DNA from: Streptomyces sp. DH41
GTDB taxonomy: Bacteria > Actinomycetota > Actinomycetes > Streptomycetales > Streptomycetaceae
Assembly: GCF_029813785.1 (NCBI RefSeq)
Contig: NZ_JARVKY010000012.1
Location: 184,666-248,665 of the forward strand
Length of the DNA: 64,000 nucleotides
Direction of reading: 5' to 3'
The notes below the pieces were generated by a model that worked only from the letters and a program-made list of their open reading frames with translations, did not search any database and was not told where the DNA came from. The translations under genes were made by a program, and so were the position numbers. Positions 51,387-60,507 of the stretch are shown piece by piece; the stretch's first letter is position 1; the number at the start of each line of letters is the position of its first letter.

Positions 51387-52688
51387 TCAGACGCCGAACG
51401 CGGCGGGGTACTGGATGGTGCCCGTCGGGACCGGGCGAGTGTCGTCCAGAGCCATGGCCATCATGGCCTCGTCAGGTACGTCGAAGGGGGCTCGGATGCC
51501 GAAGCGGGAAGCCGGCGTGAAGCCGAACCGAGGGTAGTAGTCGGCGTGCCCCAGGACGACGACGAGGTTCTCTCCCGTGGCCCGGGCGGCGGCCAGGGCG
51601 GCGCGGATGGCCGCGGAGCCGGCACCGGTGCGCTGGGCCGACGGCAGTACCGCGCACGGCGCCAGGGCGAGGGCGGGTTGACCGTCGACGTGGCAGCGGG
51701 TGAGCAGCGCGTACCCGACCGGGGTGCTGTCGGGGGCCGCGGCGACCATCGACAGTCCGTCGATCCACGCCTTCGGGTCAGCGCGCAGGGCGTCGACGAT
51801 GTCGGCCTCCAGGGCGGTGGGGAAGGCCGCGAGGAGGATGTCACGGACGGCGGGGATGTCGTCGGCGGTTTCGGGACGTGCGGTCCAGGTGGTCATGGTT
51901 CCGTTCTCAGTGGTGTCGTGGGGGCGGAGGATGTAGGCGGCGTAGTCGTAGTCGCTGCCGTGTTCGCGCCGCATGTCGATCTCTGTCCGGTGTGCGGCCA
52001 GGGCCTGCGGCATGCCGGGCTGCTGCGGATCCGCTCGGTCCATGCGCTGGGAGAGTGGCGTGTAGTACTCGTCCCACCAGTCGCTTTCCGGCAGCGGCCA
52101 GTGCGCGCGGAGGCGATAGCCGGCGGCCCGCGCGGCGTCGGTGTTCGCGGTGCGGGTGCGCGGTGGGTAGGCCGCGTCCCAGTAGGCGCGCACCGGGCCA
52201 GCGGGGTTGGGCACGGCCCATTCGATTTCGGTGACGACGAGGACGCCGCCCGGGGCGAGCAGGCGACGCCAGGCGCGCAGGGCGACGTCGAAGCCGATGG
52301 TGTATACGGACCCCTCGGCCCAGATCACGTCGAAGCTGTGATCGGGGACGGGCAGCCGGTCCATCGAGCAGTTGACGACCGTGACCTGGTCGCCCAGGCC
52401 CCGGCGGGCCGCCTCGGCGGCGAGGCCGTCCAGGAAGGGCTGGTGCAGGTCGACCGCGGTCACGTGCGCACCGGCTTCCTCCGCCAGCAGCAGGGTGGAG
52501 CGGCCGGGGCCGCAGCCCGCGTCCAGCACCCGCGGGCACTCGGGCAATGGCCCGGCCGTCTCCAGCAGGCGCCGAGTGGTGGCGTCCGAGCCGGGGCCCT
52601 GCCGGGGCAGATCGTGGTGCAGGGCGAAGAACGCCTCCGTCACCGGGTCGGTGCCAGGAGCGGGGTCGGGTGTGTCGGTGTCGTTCAC
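51387..52688 (-). CDS. Bifunctional SAM methyltransferase / GNAT acetyltransferase
   Basis: 433-residue fusion. Residues 1-240 form a class I methyltransferase (VLDAGCGPGRSTLLLAEEAG, VTAVDLHQPFLDGLA, NCSMDRLPVPDHSFDVIWAEG, LLAPGGVLVVTEIEW). From about 274, TTWTARPETADDIPAVRDILLAAFP opens a GNAT domain whose acetyl-CoA loop is LPSAQRTGAGSAAIRAAL. The start GTG 52688 overlaps the rsgA stop as GTGA, so the pair is translated together. The substrates are unknown; coupling to a ribosome GTPase suggests ribosome- or antibiotic-related modification, which is only inference. A separate internal start at the GNAT part (ATG, MTTWTAR) is possible. Confidence 0.82.
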   Translation of the reverse strand: MNDTDTPDPAPGTDPVTEAFFALHHDLPRQGPGSDATTRRLLETAGPLPECPRVLDAGCGPGRSTLLLAEEAGAHVTAVDLHQPFLDGLAAEAARRGLGDQVTVVNCSMDRLPVPDHSFDVIWAEGSVYTIGFDVALRAWRRLLAPGGVLVVTEIEWAVPNPAGPVRAYWDAAYPPRTRTANTDAARAAGYRLRAHWPLPESDWWDEYYTPLSQRMDRADPQQPGMPQALAAHRTEIDMRREHGSDYDYAAYILRPHDTTENGTMTTWTARPETADDIPAVRDILLAAFPTALEADIVDALRADPKAWIDGLSMVAAAPDSTPVGYALLTRCHVDGQPALALAPCAVLPSAQRTGAGSAAIRAALAAARATGENLVVVLGHADYYPRFGFTPASRFGIRAPFDVPDEAMMAMALDDTRPVPTGTIQYPAAFGV

Positions 52689-53782
52689 AGCTGGCGCTCC
52701 CGGAACTGGTAGGTGGCGCGCAGGTGCCGCGTGATGTCCCTTTTGACGGCCTCTCGGTCGGTGCGCAGCCGAGCGTCGGTGCGGGAGGCCGCGTAGGCGT
52801 TCTCCCTCAGCAGTTGGCGGTAGCTGTCCAGACGGCGCTGGGGAACCTCGCCTGCCTCGACGGCAGCCAGCACCGCGCAGCCGGGTTCGCTCACATGTGC
52901 GCAGTCCGTGAACCGGCAGCCCTGTGCGAGGTGTTCGATCTCGGCGAAGGTCTGCTCCAGCCCTTCCTGGGCGTCGTGCAGGCCGATCGCGCGCAGACCG
53001 GGTGTGTCCAGCAGGACCCCGCCGCCGGGCAGCGGAGTCAGCTCCCGCCATGCGGTGGTGTGCCGCCCCTTGCCGTCCACGTCGCGCACGGCGGCGGTCG
53101 CCAGCCGGTCCTCGCCCAGCAGTTGGTTACCCAAAGTGGACTTACCCGCGCCGGAGGGGCCCAACAGCACGATGGTGCCGTTCAGGACGGCCGTCAGGGT
53201 GTCCAGGCCCAGCCCGGTCACGGCACTGGTGACCAGCACATCTGTGCCTGGTGCCACCTCGGACACCTCGGCTGCGGCCAGTTGCGCGTCGGCACACTGG
53301 TCGGCCTTGGTGAGCACCACGACCGGCTGGGCGCCGCTCTCCCAGGCCAGGGCGAGCATGCGTTCGGTCCTGCCGTGCTTCAGCGGGGTACCCAGCGACA
53401 CCGTCACCACGACCGTGTCGACGTTGGCGGCCAGGACCTGACCGCGGGAAGTACGCGAAGCGGTGGATCGCACCAGGGCGGTGCGTCGCTCCAGTATCGC
53501 GTGCAGCACTGGTCCGTGATTCGTGGTGGCAGGACGCAGGGCGGCCCAGTCGCCCGTGCATGGCGGCGACAGCGGATTCTTCTGATCGGCGGCACTGGTG
53601 ATCTCCGCACGGAGGATTCCGGCGTCGGTGACTGCTTCACACGAGCCGCGTTCGGCTCGCACGATACGGGCCGGGATCAGGCCGGCATCGCGATGGGGCG
53701 CGAAGGCGTGCTCGCACGCCTCGTCCCAGCCGTAGTCCGCGAGGGAGTACGGCTGAGCATGGCGGAAAGTAGATTGAGACAA
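52685..53782 (-). CDS. rsgA: RsgA small-subunit ribosome GTPase
   Basis: 365-residue circularly permuted GTPase that checks 30S maturation. An OB-fold N-terminus (RGSCEAVTDAGILRAEI) precedes G4 LTKAD (residues 157-161), then G1 GPSGAGKS (208-215), G3 DTPGLRAIGL and a zinc motif CRFTDCAHVSEPGC. The order G4-G1-G3 is diagnostic. TTG 53782 is the start, with AAGGG eight bases upstream. An upstream 23-codon ORF and competing hairpins suggest translational control. Confidence 0.9.
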   Translation of the reverse strand: MSQSTFRHAQPYSLADYGWDEACEHAFAPHRDAGLIPARIVRAERGSCEAVTDAGILRAEITSAADQKNPLSPPCTGDWAALRPATTNHGPVLHAILERRTALVRSTASRTSRGQVLAANVDTVVVTVSLGTPLKHGRTERMLALAWESGAQPVVVLTKADQCADAQLAAAEVSEVAPGTDVLVTSAVTGLGLDTLTAVLNGTIVLLGPSGAGKSTLGNQLLGEDRLATAAVRDVDGKGRHTTAWRELTPLPGGGVLLDTPGLRAIGLHDAQEGLEQTFAEIEHLAQGCRFTDCAHVSEPGCAVLAAVEAGEVPQRRLDSYRQLLRENAYAASRTDARLRTDREAVKRDITRHLRATYQFRERQL

Positions 53783-53790
53783 CGTAGAGA

Positions 53791-53856
53791 CCCTTGAACA
53801 GGGACCCCGATGAGCGCGAAGCTCCTCCCCCGTGAGCCATCGGGCTTGGGCGGGGG
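53791..53856 (-). promoter_or_regulatory. Attenuator-like competing hairpins ahead of rsgA
   Basis: CCCCCG/CGGGGG (53827-53832 with 53851-53856) and CCCGATG/CATCGGG (53806-53812 with 53838-53844) cannot form together. A third short stem CCCT/AGGG (53791-53794 with 53800-53803) would cover the rsgA ribosome site. In transcript order they follow the small leader ORF at once. Confidence 0.45.
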
Positions 53857-53867
53857 TGAACGTCAGG

Positions 53868-53939
53868 TCAGACCGAGGCCCGGGACGTGAGGATGGTCCG
53901 GCGTGCGCTGCACACGGCAGCGGCCTTCACGGCAGACAT
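53868..53939 (-). CDS. 23-residue leader ORF upstream of rsgA
   Basis: ATG 53939 has GGAGG seven bases upstream and encodes a short peptide beginning MSAVKAAAVCSARRT and ending SRASV, stopping 85 bases before rsgA. Codon use is GC-biased. Its strong ribosome site, its size and the hairpins that follow suggest a regulatory leader peptide rather than a functional protein. I know no homologue. Confidence 0.45.
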   Translation of the reverse strand: MSAVKAAAVCSARRTILTSRASV

Positions 53940-54504
53940 CAACTCACCTCCCCCTTCTGGTCCCGCAGCTGACCCGATTGTCCCTGCTCCACTAACGCTA
54001 ACACGTCCATGCCCCGGCGCCGGACAACACCGGGGCGGAGGGCGTCGGTACACGGGGGCTCAGGTCCGGCCTGGCGGGAGCGGGACAGAACATCGGGGTG
54101 GAGGTTCCGCCCTCTGCGTCGTGCGTCAGGACGCTGTGACGGAGCCCGGTGGAGCGTCCACCCGTCCAGCGTCGTCGTCCCGGCCGGCGCCCTGCGCATT
54201 GCGATCTGCGATCAGTTACGAGAACAGGGCCGACCGCACCCGCCAGGAGACGCCTCGGCTGCCCCAGGTCCACACCCTCGTCACCCGATCGAGTGAGCGC
54301 GGTGTCCACAAGGCGGGGGCTGTCCACGGAACGGCGCGGCGCCCTTCTGCGCAATCCCCGTTCGCCGTACGGTGATTCGCGCGGACACCCCTCGCCCGAC
54401 AGCCGGCGAACGTCCGCCTCAGCGTTCTCCTTCTCAGCCACGCGCACAGCTGAGCACCCCCACACAAGGGGCCCGAGGGGTCCCACCGACGAAAGGGCAG
54501 TCCC
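53940..54504. other. Intergenic region before the amidase gene
   Basis: About 560 bases with no convincing gene in any frame. It should contain the promoter of the leader ORF/rsgA unit on the minus strand (the CTAACGCTAAC stretch at 53992-54002 is relatively AT-rich) and of the amidase on the plus strand. No repeats or RNA genes are evident. Confidence 0.4.
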
Positions 54505-55110
54505 ATGGAAAGGGAAAGGACAGCACCGGCTCCGACCAGGCGACGGCTCCTGAAGGGCGCCGCGCTCGCCACCGTCCCGTACGCCCTGTTCTCCGGCACA
54601 CGGGCCACAGCACGACCCCGGGCCGTCGACTACCCCTCCGCCGAGTGGCAGCCGGCGACCACGTCCAACTACAGCCGGTCGAACCGCCCCACGGCCTATC
54701 CCGTCGACCGCGTGGTCGTCCACGTCACGCAGGAGACGTACGCCGACACGCTCTCCATCTTCCGCAACCCGGAGAAGCAGGTGTCCGCGCACTATGTCGT
54801 CCGGTCCTCCGACGGGCACGTGGCGCAGTGTGTCCGTGAGGCGGACATCGCCTGGCACGCCGGGAACTGGGACTACAACACCCGCAGCATCGGGATCGAA
54901 CACGAGGGCTGGGTGGACCGGCCCGAATACTTCACCAACGCCCTGTACGAGCAGTCGGCCCGGCTCACCGCGGCGATCTGCGCCACGTACGGCATCCCCA
55001 AGGACCGCGCACACATCATCGCCCACCACGAGGTACCGGGCAGCGACCACACGGATCCGGGGCCCCTGTGGGACTGGACCCGCTACATCAGAATGGTCAA
55101 CTTCGCCTGA
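54505..55110 (+). CDS. Tat-exported N-acetylmuramoyl-L-alanine amidase (Amidase_2)
   Basis: 201-residue secreted peptidoglycan amidase. Twin-arginine signal RRRLLKGAALATVPYALFSG is at residues 12-31. The amidase core shows VDRVVVHVTQETYADTLSIF, VSAHYVVRSSDGHVAQCV, DIAWHAGNWDYNTRSIGIEHEGW and IIAHHEVPGSDHTDPG. Expected zinc ligands are H73-like in VVVH, the His of AHHEV and the late D/H of DHTDPG. Tat export fits folding with metal in the cytoplasm. Confidence 0.9.
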   Translation: MERERTAPAPTRRRLLKGAALATVPYALFSGTRATARPRAVDYPSAEWQPATTSNYSRSNRPTAYPVDRVVVHVTQETYADTLSIFRNPEKQVSAHYVVRSSDGHVAQCVREADIAWHAGNWDYNTRSIGIEHEGWVDRPEYFTNALYEQSARLTAAICATYGIPKDRAHIIAHHEVPGSDHTDPGPLWDWTRYIRMVNFA

Positions 55111-55230
55111 CCGTCGCCGTGCCCCGCGTCTCGGGAGATCCGGCTGGTCGAAGAGGTTGTCCGCGCCTGTCCGCGGAGTGACGATGTCCCCCTCGCACCA
55201 CCGACAGCAGCACCGTCCGGGGAGGCCGAG

Positions 55231-56490
55231 TTGACTGATTCATGGCTGGCTCTGGAACCGGGGGCCGACCCCGTCGAACGCGCGCGGACGCTGCGGCGCG
55301 CACACGAGACGTTCACCGAGGCGGGAACGGTACCGCGCCCCGTGCGTGCCGTGGTGGCGGATTCCTGGCGGCGCTCGGTCCGGGCAGGCGTCGGCCCGGA
55401 CGGCACCGCGAGCGTGGAGCTCATGGACGGTGACCTCGGCGCCTACCGGGCCGAGCATCCGCTGGCACGGGTGATGCCCCTGGTCCGCGAGCTCCTGGGT
55501 ACGTTCGCCGCGGACGGCGAGCACCTGCTCGCGGTGTGCGACGCGCACGGCAGACTGCTCTGGGTAGAGGGGCATCCGGCCACCCGGCGCCGGGCGGGGC
55601 GGATGAACTTCGTGCCGGGTGCCCGGTGGGCGGAGTCCGCGGTCGGGACGAACGCGCCGGGCACGGCGGTGGCCGTGGGACGGCCGGTCCAGGTCTTCGC
55701 GGCCGAGCACTTCATACGACGGGTCCAGCCGTGGACGTGCGCGGCGGCTCCGGTGCACGACCCCCGCACCGGTCGGGTGCTCGGTGCCGTGGACATCACC
55801 GGCGGGGATCGTCTGGCGCATCCGCACAGTCTGGGCTTCGTCCAGGCGGTCGCGCGCGCCGCCGAGTCGCAACTGGCACTGTTCACCCCGCAGCGCTCCC
55901 CGGCCGAGGCGGCCGAGCTGACCGCGCTGGGCCGTGACGAGGCGCTGCTGAGCGCGGACGGCCGCCGAGTCCGGCTGAGCCGACGGCACAGCGAGATCGT
56001 CGTACTGCTGGCCCACCACCCGGAGGGCCTGACCGGCGAAGAGTTGCTGTGCGCGCTGTACGAGGACGAGGCGGTGCCGTCCGTGACCCTGCGTGCCGAA
56101 CTGGCGCGACTGCGCGGGATCCTGGGGCCCGGCCGGCTGGCGTCCCGACCGTACCGGCTCGCGATGCCCGTCGAGTCGGACGCCGCCGTCGTGGAGCGTC
56201 GTCTGCGGGCCGGTGCGGTGACGGGGGCCGCGGCGGCCTACCCCGGTCCGCTGCTGCCCGGCTCACGGGCTCCGGCAGTGGTACGGCTCCGGCGGCGGCT
56301 CGCCGACGGACTGCGCGCCGCACTGATCGACTGCCGGGATCCCGACCTGCTGGCCGACTGGGCGCACGCGCCGTGGGGCGAGGACGACCTCGACGTGTGG
56401 CGGGCGCTGGCCGCGACCCGGCCCACACCGGCGGTCCGGTCCCGGCTCGCCGCGCTGGAGTCCGAGCTGACGGCGCAGAGCGCCTGGTGA
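55231..56490 (+). CDS. GAF-domain transcriptional regulator
   Basis: 419-residue regulator. The N-terminal GAF segment (VVADSWRRSVRAGV; LLAVCDAHGRLLWVEG; FVPGARWAESAVGTNAPGTAVAVGRPVQVFAAEHF) resembles AcoR/NorR-type activators, but there is no sigma-54 ATPase domain. The C-terminal part (RLSRRHSEIVVLLAHHPEGLTGEELLCALYEDE) looks like a winged helix. In Streptomyces such proteins stand next to an aldehyde dehydrogenase gene, as here, and probably activate it in response to an aldehyde or alcohol. TTG 55231 has GGGGAGG upstream. Confidence 0.82.
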   Translation: MTDSWLALEPGADPVERARTLRRAHETFTEAGTVPRPVRAVVADSWRRSVRAGVGPDGTASVELMDGDLGAYRAEHPLARVMPLVRELLGTFAADGEHLLAVCDAHGRLLWVEGHPATRRRAGRMNFVPGARWAESAVGTNAPGTAVAVGRPVQVFAAEHFIRRVQPWTCAAAPVHDPRTGRVLGAVDITGGDRLAHPHSLGFVQAVARAAESQLALFTPQRSPAEAAELTALGRDEALLSADGRRVRLSRRHSEIVVLLAHHPEGLTGEELLCALYEDEAVPSVTLRAELARLRGILGPGRLASRPYRLAMPVESDAAVVERRLRAGAVTGAAAAYPGPLLPGSRAPAVVRLRRRLADGLRAALIDCRDPDLLADWAHAPWGEDDLDVWRALAATRPTPAVRSRLAALESELTAQSAW

Positions 56491-56628
56491 CTGCCCATCG
56501 GCGCGGACCGGCCCCGGCCTGGCGGTCGGTGACCGCCGCACGTGCAACGTCACTGCAACGTCCCGCTCCCTAGCCTGGCGCTCAGGGCTGTCCAACGGCG
56601 GGCGGCCTCGACGAGGGAGGCAGACAGG

Positions 56629-58152
56629 ATGACCCGTTACGCGGCGCCCGGCTCCGAGGGCGCGATCGTCTCCTACCAGTCGCGCTACGACCACTTCATC
56701 GGTGGCGAGTACGTGCGGCCGGCGCGCGGGCAGTACTTCGAGAACCCGTCACCGGTGAACGGTCAGCCGTTCACGGAGGTCGCGCGCGGTACGGCGGAGG
56801 ATGTCGAGCGGGCGCTCGACGCGGCGCACGAGGCCGCCCCGGGCTGGGGCCGCACATCGGTGACCGAGCGTTCCGGCATCCTGCTGAAGATCGCCGAGCG
56901 CATGGAGGCCAACCTGGAGCGACTGGCGGTCGCCGAAAGCTGGGAGAACGGTAAGCCGGTGCGGGAAACGCTGGCGGCCGACATCCCGCTCGCCATCGAC
57001 CATTTCCGCTACTTCGCGGGCGCGATCCGCGCTCAGGAGGGCTCACTCGGCGAGCTCGACGACGACACCGTCGCGTACCACTTCCACGAACCGCTGGGCG
57101 TGGTCGCGCAGATCATCCCGTGGAACTTCCCGATCCTGATGGCCACCTGGAAGCTGGCCCCGGCTCTCGCCGCCGGCAACGCCGTGGTCCTGAAGCCCGC
57201 CGAGCAGACCCCGGCCTCGATCCACTACTGGCTGAGTCTGGTCGCGGACCTGCTGCCGCCCGGCGTCCTGAACGTCGTCAACGGCTTCGGCGCGGAGGCG
57301 GGCAAACCGCTCGCCTCCAGCCCGCGGGTGGCGAAGATCGCGTTCACCGGGGAGACCACGACCGGGCGGCTGATCATGCAGTACGCCTCGGAGAACATCA
57401 AGCCGGTCACGCTGGAGCTGGGAGGCAAGTCACCGAACATCTTCTTCGACGATGTCTGGGCGCAGGACGACGACTTCCGCGACAAGGCACTCGAGGGCTT
57501 CACGATGTTCGCGCTCAACCAGGGCGAGGTGTGCACCTGCCCGTCCCGGGCTCTGGTCCAGCGCGGCACGTACGCCGAGTTCATGGAGGCCGCCGTCGCC
57601 CGCACCGAGCTGATCAAGCCGGGTCACCCCCTCGACACCGACACGATGATCGGCGCGCAGGCGTCCAACGACCAGTTGGAGAAGATCCTCTCCTACCTGG
57701 ACATCGGCCGGCAGGAGGGCGCCAAGGTGCTCACCGGCGGCGAACGCGTCGAGCATGAAGGCGAGTTGAAGGGCGGCTACTACGTCCAACCGACGATCTT
57801 CGAGGGCCACAACCGCATGCGGATCTTCCAGGAGGAGATCTTCGGCCCGGTCGTGTCGGTCACGCCCTTCGACGACTTCGACGACGCGATCAAGACGGCT
57901 AACGACACCCTGTACGGTCTCGGCGCCGGTGTGTGGACCCGCGACATGAACACCGCCTACCGCGCGGGCCGCGCCATCCAGGCGGGGCGGGTCTGGACGA
58001 ACTGCTATCACGCCTACCCGGCGCATGCCGCCTTCGGCGGCTACAAGCAGTCGGGGATCGGCCGGGAGAACCACAAGATGATGCTGGAGCACTACCAGCA
58101 GACGAAGAACATTCTCTGTTCCTACAGCCCTAAGAAGCTCGGGTTCTTCTAG
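56629..58152 (+). CDS. NAD-dependent aldehyde dehydrogenase
   Basis: 507-residue aldehyde dehydrogenase oxidising aldehydes to acids. Motifs: QIIPWNFPILMATWKLAPALAAGN, FTGETTTGRLI, VTLELGGKSPNIFF with the general-base Glu, and NQGEVCTCPSRALV with the nucleophilic Cys; C-terminal EEIFGPVVSV and FGGYKQSGIGRENHKMML. It matches the AldA/ExaC-type acetaldehyde dehydrogenase group. ATG 56629 follows GAGGGAGG. Likely controlled by the GAF regulator upstream. Confidence 0.93.
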   Translation: MTRYAAPGSEGAIVSYQSRYDHFIGGEYVRPARGQYFENPSPVNGQPFTEVARGTAEDVERALDAAHEAAPGWGRTSVTERSGILLKIAERMEANLERLAVAESWENGKPVRETLAADIPLAIDHFRYFAGAIRAQEGSLGELDDDTVAYHFHEPLGVVAQIIPWNFPILMATWKLAPALAAGNAVVLKPAEQTPASIHYWLSLVADLLPPGVLNVVNGFGAEAGKPLASSPRVAKIAFTGETTTGRLIMQYASENIKPVTLELGGKSPNIFFDDVWAQDDDFRDKALEGFTMFALNQGEVCTCPSRALVQRGTYAEFMEAAVARTELIKPGHPLDTDTMIGAQASNDQLEKILSYLDIGRQEGAKVLTGGERVEHEGELKGGYYVQPTIFEGHNRMRIFQEEIFGPVVSVTPFDDFDDAIKTANDTLYGLGAGVWTRDMNTAYRAGRAIQAGRVWTNCYHAYPAHAAFGGYKQSGIGRENHKMMLEHYQQTKNILCSYSPKKLGFF

Positions 58153-58159
58153 AACTCAA

Positions 58160-58290
58160 GTCGGCGACTGGTGGGCTTGGTGCCACTCCCACACTCCTGG
58201 ACCTCCTTCACGATCCATGCCAGTTGCGGGAGGGCTGTTGAGGTGGATGCCGATCAGCCGCTGCCGCTCCGGGGCGACGAGGCCGAGCTC
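58160..58290 (-). pseudogene. Possible epoxide hydrolase fragment
   Basis: On the minus strand a frame reads ELGLVAPERQRLIGIHLNSP, recalling the strand after the nucleophile elbow in epoxide hydrolases (HPERVIGIHLN). The adjacent frame has QLAWIVKEV, a motif from the same family. The piece has neither start nor catalytic residues. Confidence 0.35.
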
Positions 58291-58298
58291 TCTTTCAG

Positions 58299-58419
58299 CG
58301 CGCTACCGCGACCGCCTCTACGTGCCGCACCACGGGGAGGTCACCGCCCGCGGCACGCCCGCCGAGGTGCTCACGTCCGCGCTCCTGGCCGAGATGTACG
58401 GGGTGACGACGGAGGGTCT
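58299..58419 (+). pseudogene. C-terminal fragment of a siderophore-type ABC ATPase
   Basis: ARYRDRLYVPHHGEVTARGT followed by PAEVLTSALLAEMYGV matches the end of FecE/FepC-type ATP-binding proteins (D-loop to C-terminal helix). All ATP-binding motifs are gone. It abuts the epoxide hydrolase-like fragment, so this gap holds joined debris of two genes. Confidence 0.6.
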
Positions 58420-58543
58420 CGGTCCTCCCCCGCTCCGCCGCTCCTCGGTCCCTCTGCTCCTGCGCTCTCCTTCTCCTCCGCTTCGGGAACTTCCGTGTGG
58501 CGAGGGGACGTTGAGGCCGGTGCGGGGCTGAATAGGAGCGGAC

Positions 58544-59224
58544 ATGACACAGGAGCTCGCGCGGAATCCGTGGCGGCTGCTGCTGATAGAGGACGATCGG
58601 GAACTGGTCGGCATGCTCTCCGAGGTCCTGCGGGACGAGGGCTACTCGGTCGATGTCGCGACCGACGGCCAGCGGGGCCTGCATCTCGGCCTCACCCGGC
58701 AGTACGACGTGTTCGTCGTCGACCGGCGGCTGCCGGTGCTGGACGGCCTGGACCTGCTGGGCAGGCTACGGACCCGCGCGGTCCGCACACCGGCGCTGAT
58801 GCTGACAGCGATGGGCACCGTGCACGACCGGGTCGACGGCCTGGACGCCGGAGCCGACGACTATCTGGTGAAGCCGTTCGAGCTGGACGAACTCGGGGCC
58901 CGCCTGCGGGCCCTGTGCCGGCGTTCGCTGGAGGGCGGGGACGTGCTGCGGATCGGCTCGGGGCGTCTGCACGTCGGCCCGCGCGAGGTCGAGTCGGCCG
59001 ACGGCGAGCGGATCGCCCTCGCCGCGCGGGAGTTCGCCCTGCTGTGGGTGCTCGCCTCGCGCCCCGACACCGTCCACACCCGGGCGGAGCTGCGCCGGCT
59101 GGTGTTCCAGGAGGCGCCGGCGTCCTCCATCGTCGACACCTACGTCTACTATCTGCGCCGCAAGCTGGGCCGGCAGGTGGTGCGCACGGTGCACGGTCTC
59201 GGCTACCGGCTGGGGGCGCTGTGA
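58544..59224 (+). CDS. OmpR-family response regulator
   Basis: 226-residue two-component regulator. Receiver domain: LLLIEDDRELVGML, phospho-acceptor in YDVFVVDRRLPVLDGLDLL, and DDYLVKPFELDEL. The winged helix follows (IALAAREFALLWVLASRPDTVHTRAELRRLVF; SIVDTYVYYLRRKLG; VRTVHGLGYRLG). The stop overlaps the kinase start (GTGA), so they form a pair. Confidence 0.92.
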   Translation: MTQELARNPWRLLLIEDDRELVGMLSEVLRDEGYSVDVATDGQRGLHLGLTRQYDVFVVDRRLPVLDGLDLLGRLRTRAVRTPALMLTAMGTVHDRVDGLDAGADDYLVKPFELDELGARLRALCRRSLEGGDVLRIGSGRLHVGPREVESADGERIALAAREFALLWVLASRPDTVHTRAELRRLVFQEAPASSIVDTYVYYLRRKLGRQVVRTVHGLGYRLGAL

Positions 59225-60507
59225 AAGCGTCGGCTTCCACGGAACGGGGGGCGGTCCGCCGGGCACGGCTGCGCATCGGCGTACTGACCGGCGCGATCAT
59301 CACCCTGCTGGTGACGGTCGTCGGCGGGATCGCCGACACGGTCATGACACGTGCCCAGAGCGACCAGGTGTGGCGAGAGCTGCGCTTCGGCGCGGCCCGC
59401 GGCGACCTGTCCAGTCCGCCGGTGTGCACCTGGCTGTTCGCACGCGGCGCGACCCCGCTGGCCAACGCCCCGGCGGGCTTCCCGTTGGGCGGCGACATGC
59501 GTCAGGTACACCGGACCCACGAGGCCGTGGAACGCACCCTGCGGCGCGACGGCACCCAGTATCTGGTGCGCACCCAGGTCAGGGCGGACGGCAGGGTCGT
59601 GCAGGCGGTGTTCGACATGCGCTTCCAGTTGGCCGACCGCCGGCATCTGTGGTTCGCGCTGGGCGTCGCGGAGGTGGTGGGCCTGCTGGCCGCGGCCGCC
59701 ACCGGCGTGGTGCTCGGGCGGCTCGCCGTGTCCCCGCTGGCCGAGGCGCTCACCCGGCAGCGCCGGTTCGTGACCGACGCCAGCCACGAGCTGCGCACCC
59801 CGGTCACCCAGGTGTACACGCGGGCGCAACTGCTGGCCCGGCAGGCGGCGGCGCAGAGCATGCCCGCGCCGCACCGCGAGGGGCTGACCCGGCTGGTCGG
59901 CTCGGTCGGCCGGCTCGGTGAGGTGCTGGACGACCTGCTGCTGTCCGCGAGTCTCGCGGCGGGCCCGGCCCGGCCGTCGGAGCACCGTCCGGTCGATCTG
60001 GTGGCGCTGGCCCGTTCGGTGGTCGCGGAGGAGGCGGACCGGGTACGCGACGGTCGTCTCACCGTCGTCGTGGACGGTCCGCCGTACCCCCTGTTCGTCG
60101 ATGGTGTCGAGTCGGCGCTGCGCCGGGCCGTCGGCGAGTTGCTGTCCAACGCCGTCGGCCACACCCCAAAGGGCGGACGGATCGAGGTCGCCCTGGTACG
60201 CGCCCGCGACACGGTCACGCTGACCGTCGCGAACACCGGGACCGGCTTCGCCCCCGCCGAGGCGGAACGGCTCTTCGAGCGGTTCCACCGGGGCGGGGGC
60301 GGCGGCCGGTACGGGCTGGGGCTCGCGCTGCTGCGGGAGGTCGTCACCCACCACGGCGGGACGGTCGTCGCGACCGGACGCCCCGGGCACGGCGCCCGGT
60401 TCACCATCCGACTCCCCCTGGACGGTGCTCCGGACACCGCCGTCCGGCCAGCGCGGAGCAGAGTGCCCCGCGTCGGAGCACGCCGGGTCAAAGCCGGTCG
60501 TACCTGA
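59221..60507 (+). CDS. Sensor histidine kinase
   Basis: 428-residue membrane kinase, partner of the preceding regulator. Two membrane helices (residues about 20-40 and 140-165) flank a short extracellular sensor. A HisKA box FVTDASHELRTPVTQVYTRAQLL has the phosphorylated His; the ATPase part has N box ELLSNAVGHTPKGG, G box NTGTGFAP and LGLALLREVVTHHGG. The stimulus is unknown. Its 3' end overlaps the convergent lyase gene by 20 bases. Confidence 0.9.
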   Translation: MKASASTERGAVRRARLRIGVLTGAIITLLVTVVGGIADTVMTRAQSDQVWRELRFGAARGDLSSPPVCTWLFARGATPLANAPAGFPLGGDMRQVHRTHEAVERTLRRDGTQYLVRTQVRADGRVVQAVFDMRFQLADRRHLWFALGVAEVVGLLAAAATGVVLGRLAVSPLAEALTRQRRFVTDASHELRTPVTQVYTRAQLLARQAAAQSMPAPHREGLTRLVGSVGRLGEVLDDLLLSASLAAGPARPSEHRPVDLVALARSVVAEEADRVRDGRLTVVVDGPPYPLFVDGVESALRRAVGELLSNAVGHTPKGGRIEVALVRARDTVTLTVANTGTGFAPAEAERLFERFHRGGGGGRYGLGLALLREVVTHHGGTVVATGRPGHGARFTIRLPLDGAPDTAVRPARSRVPRVGARRVKAGRT

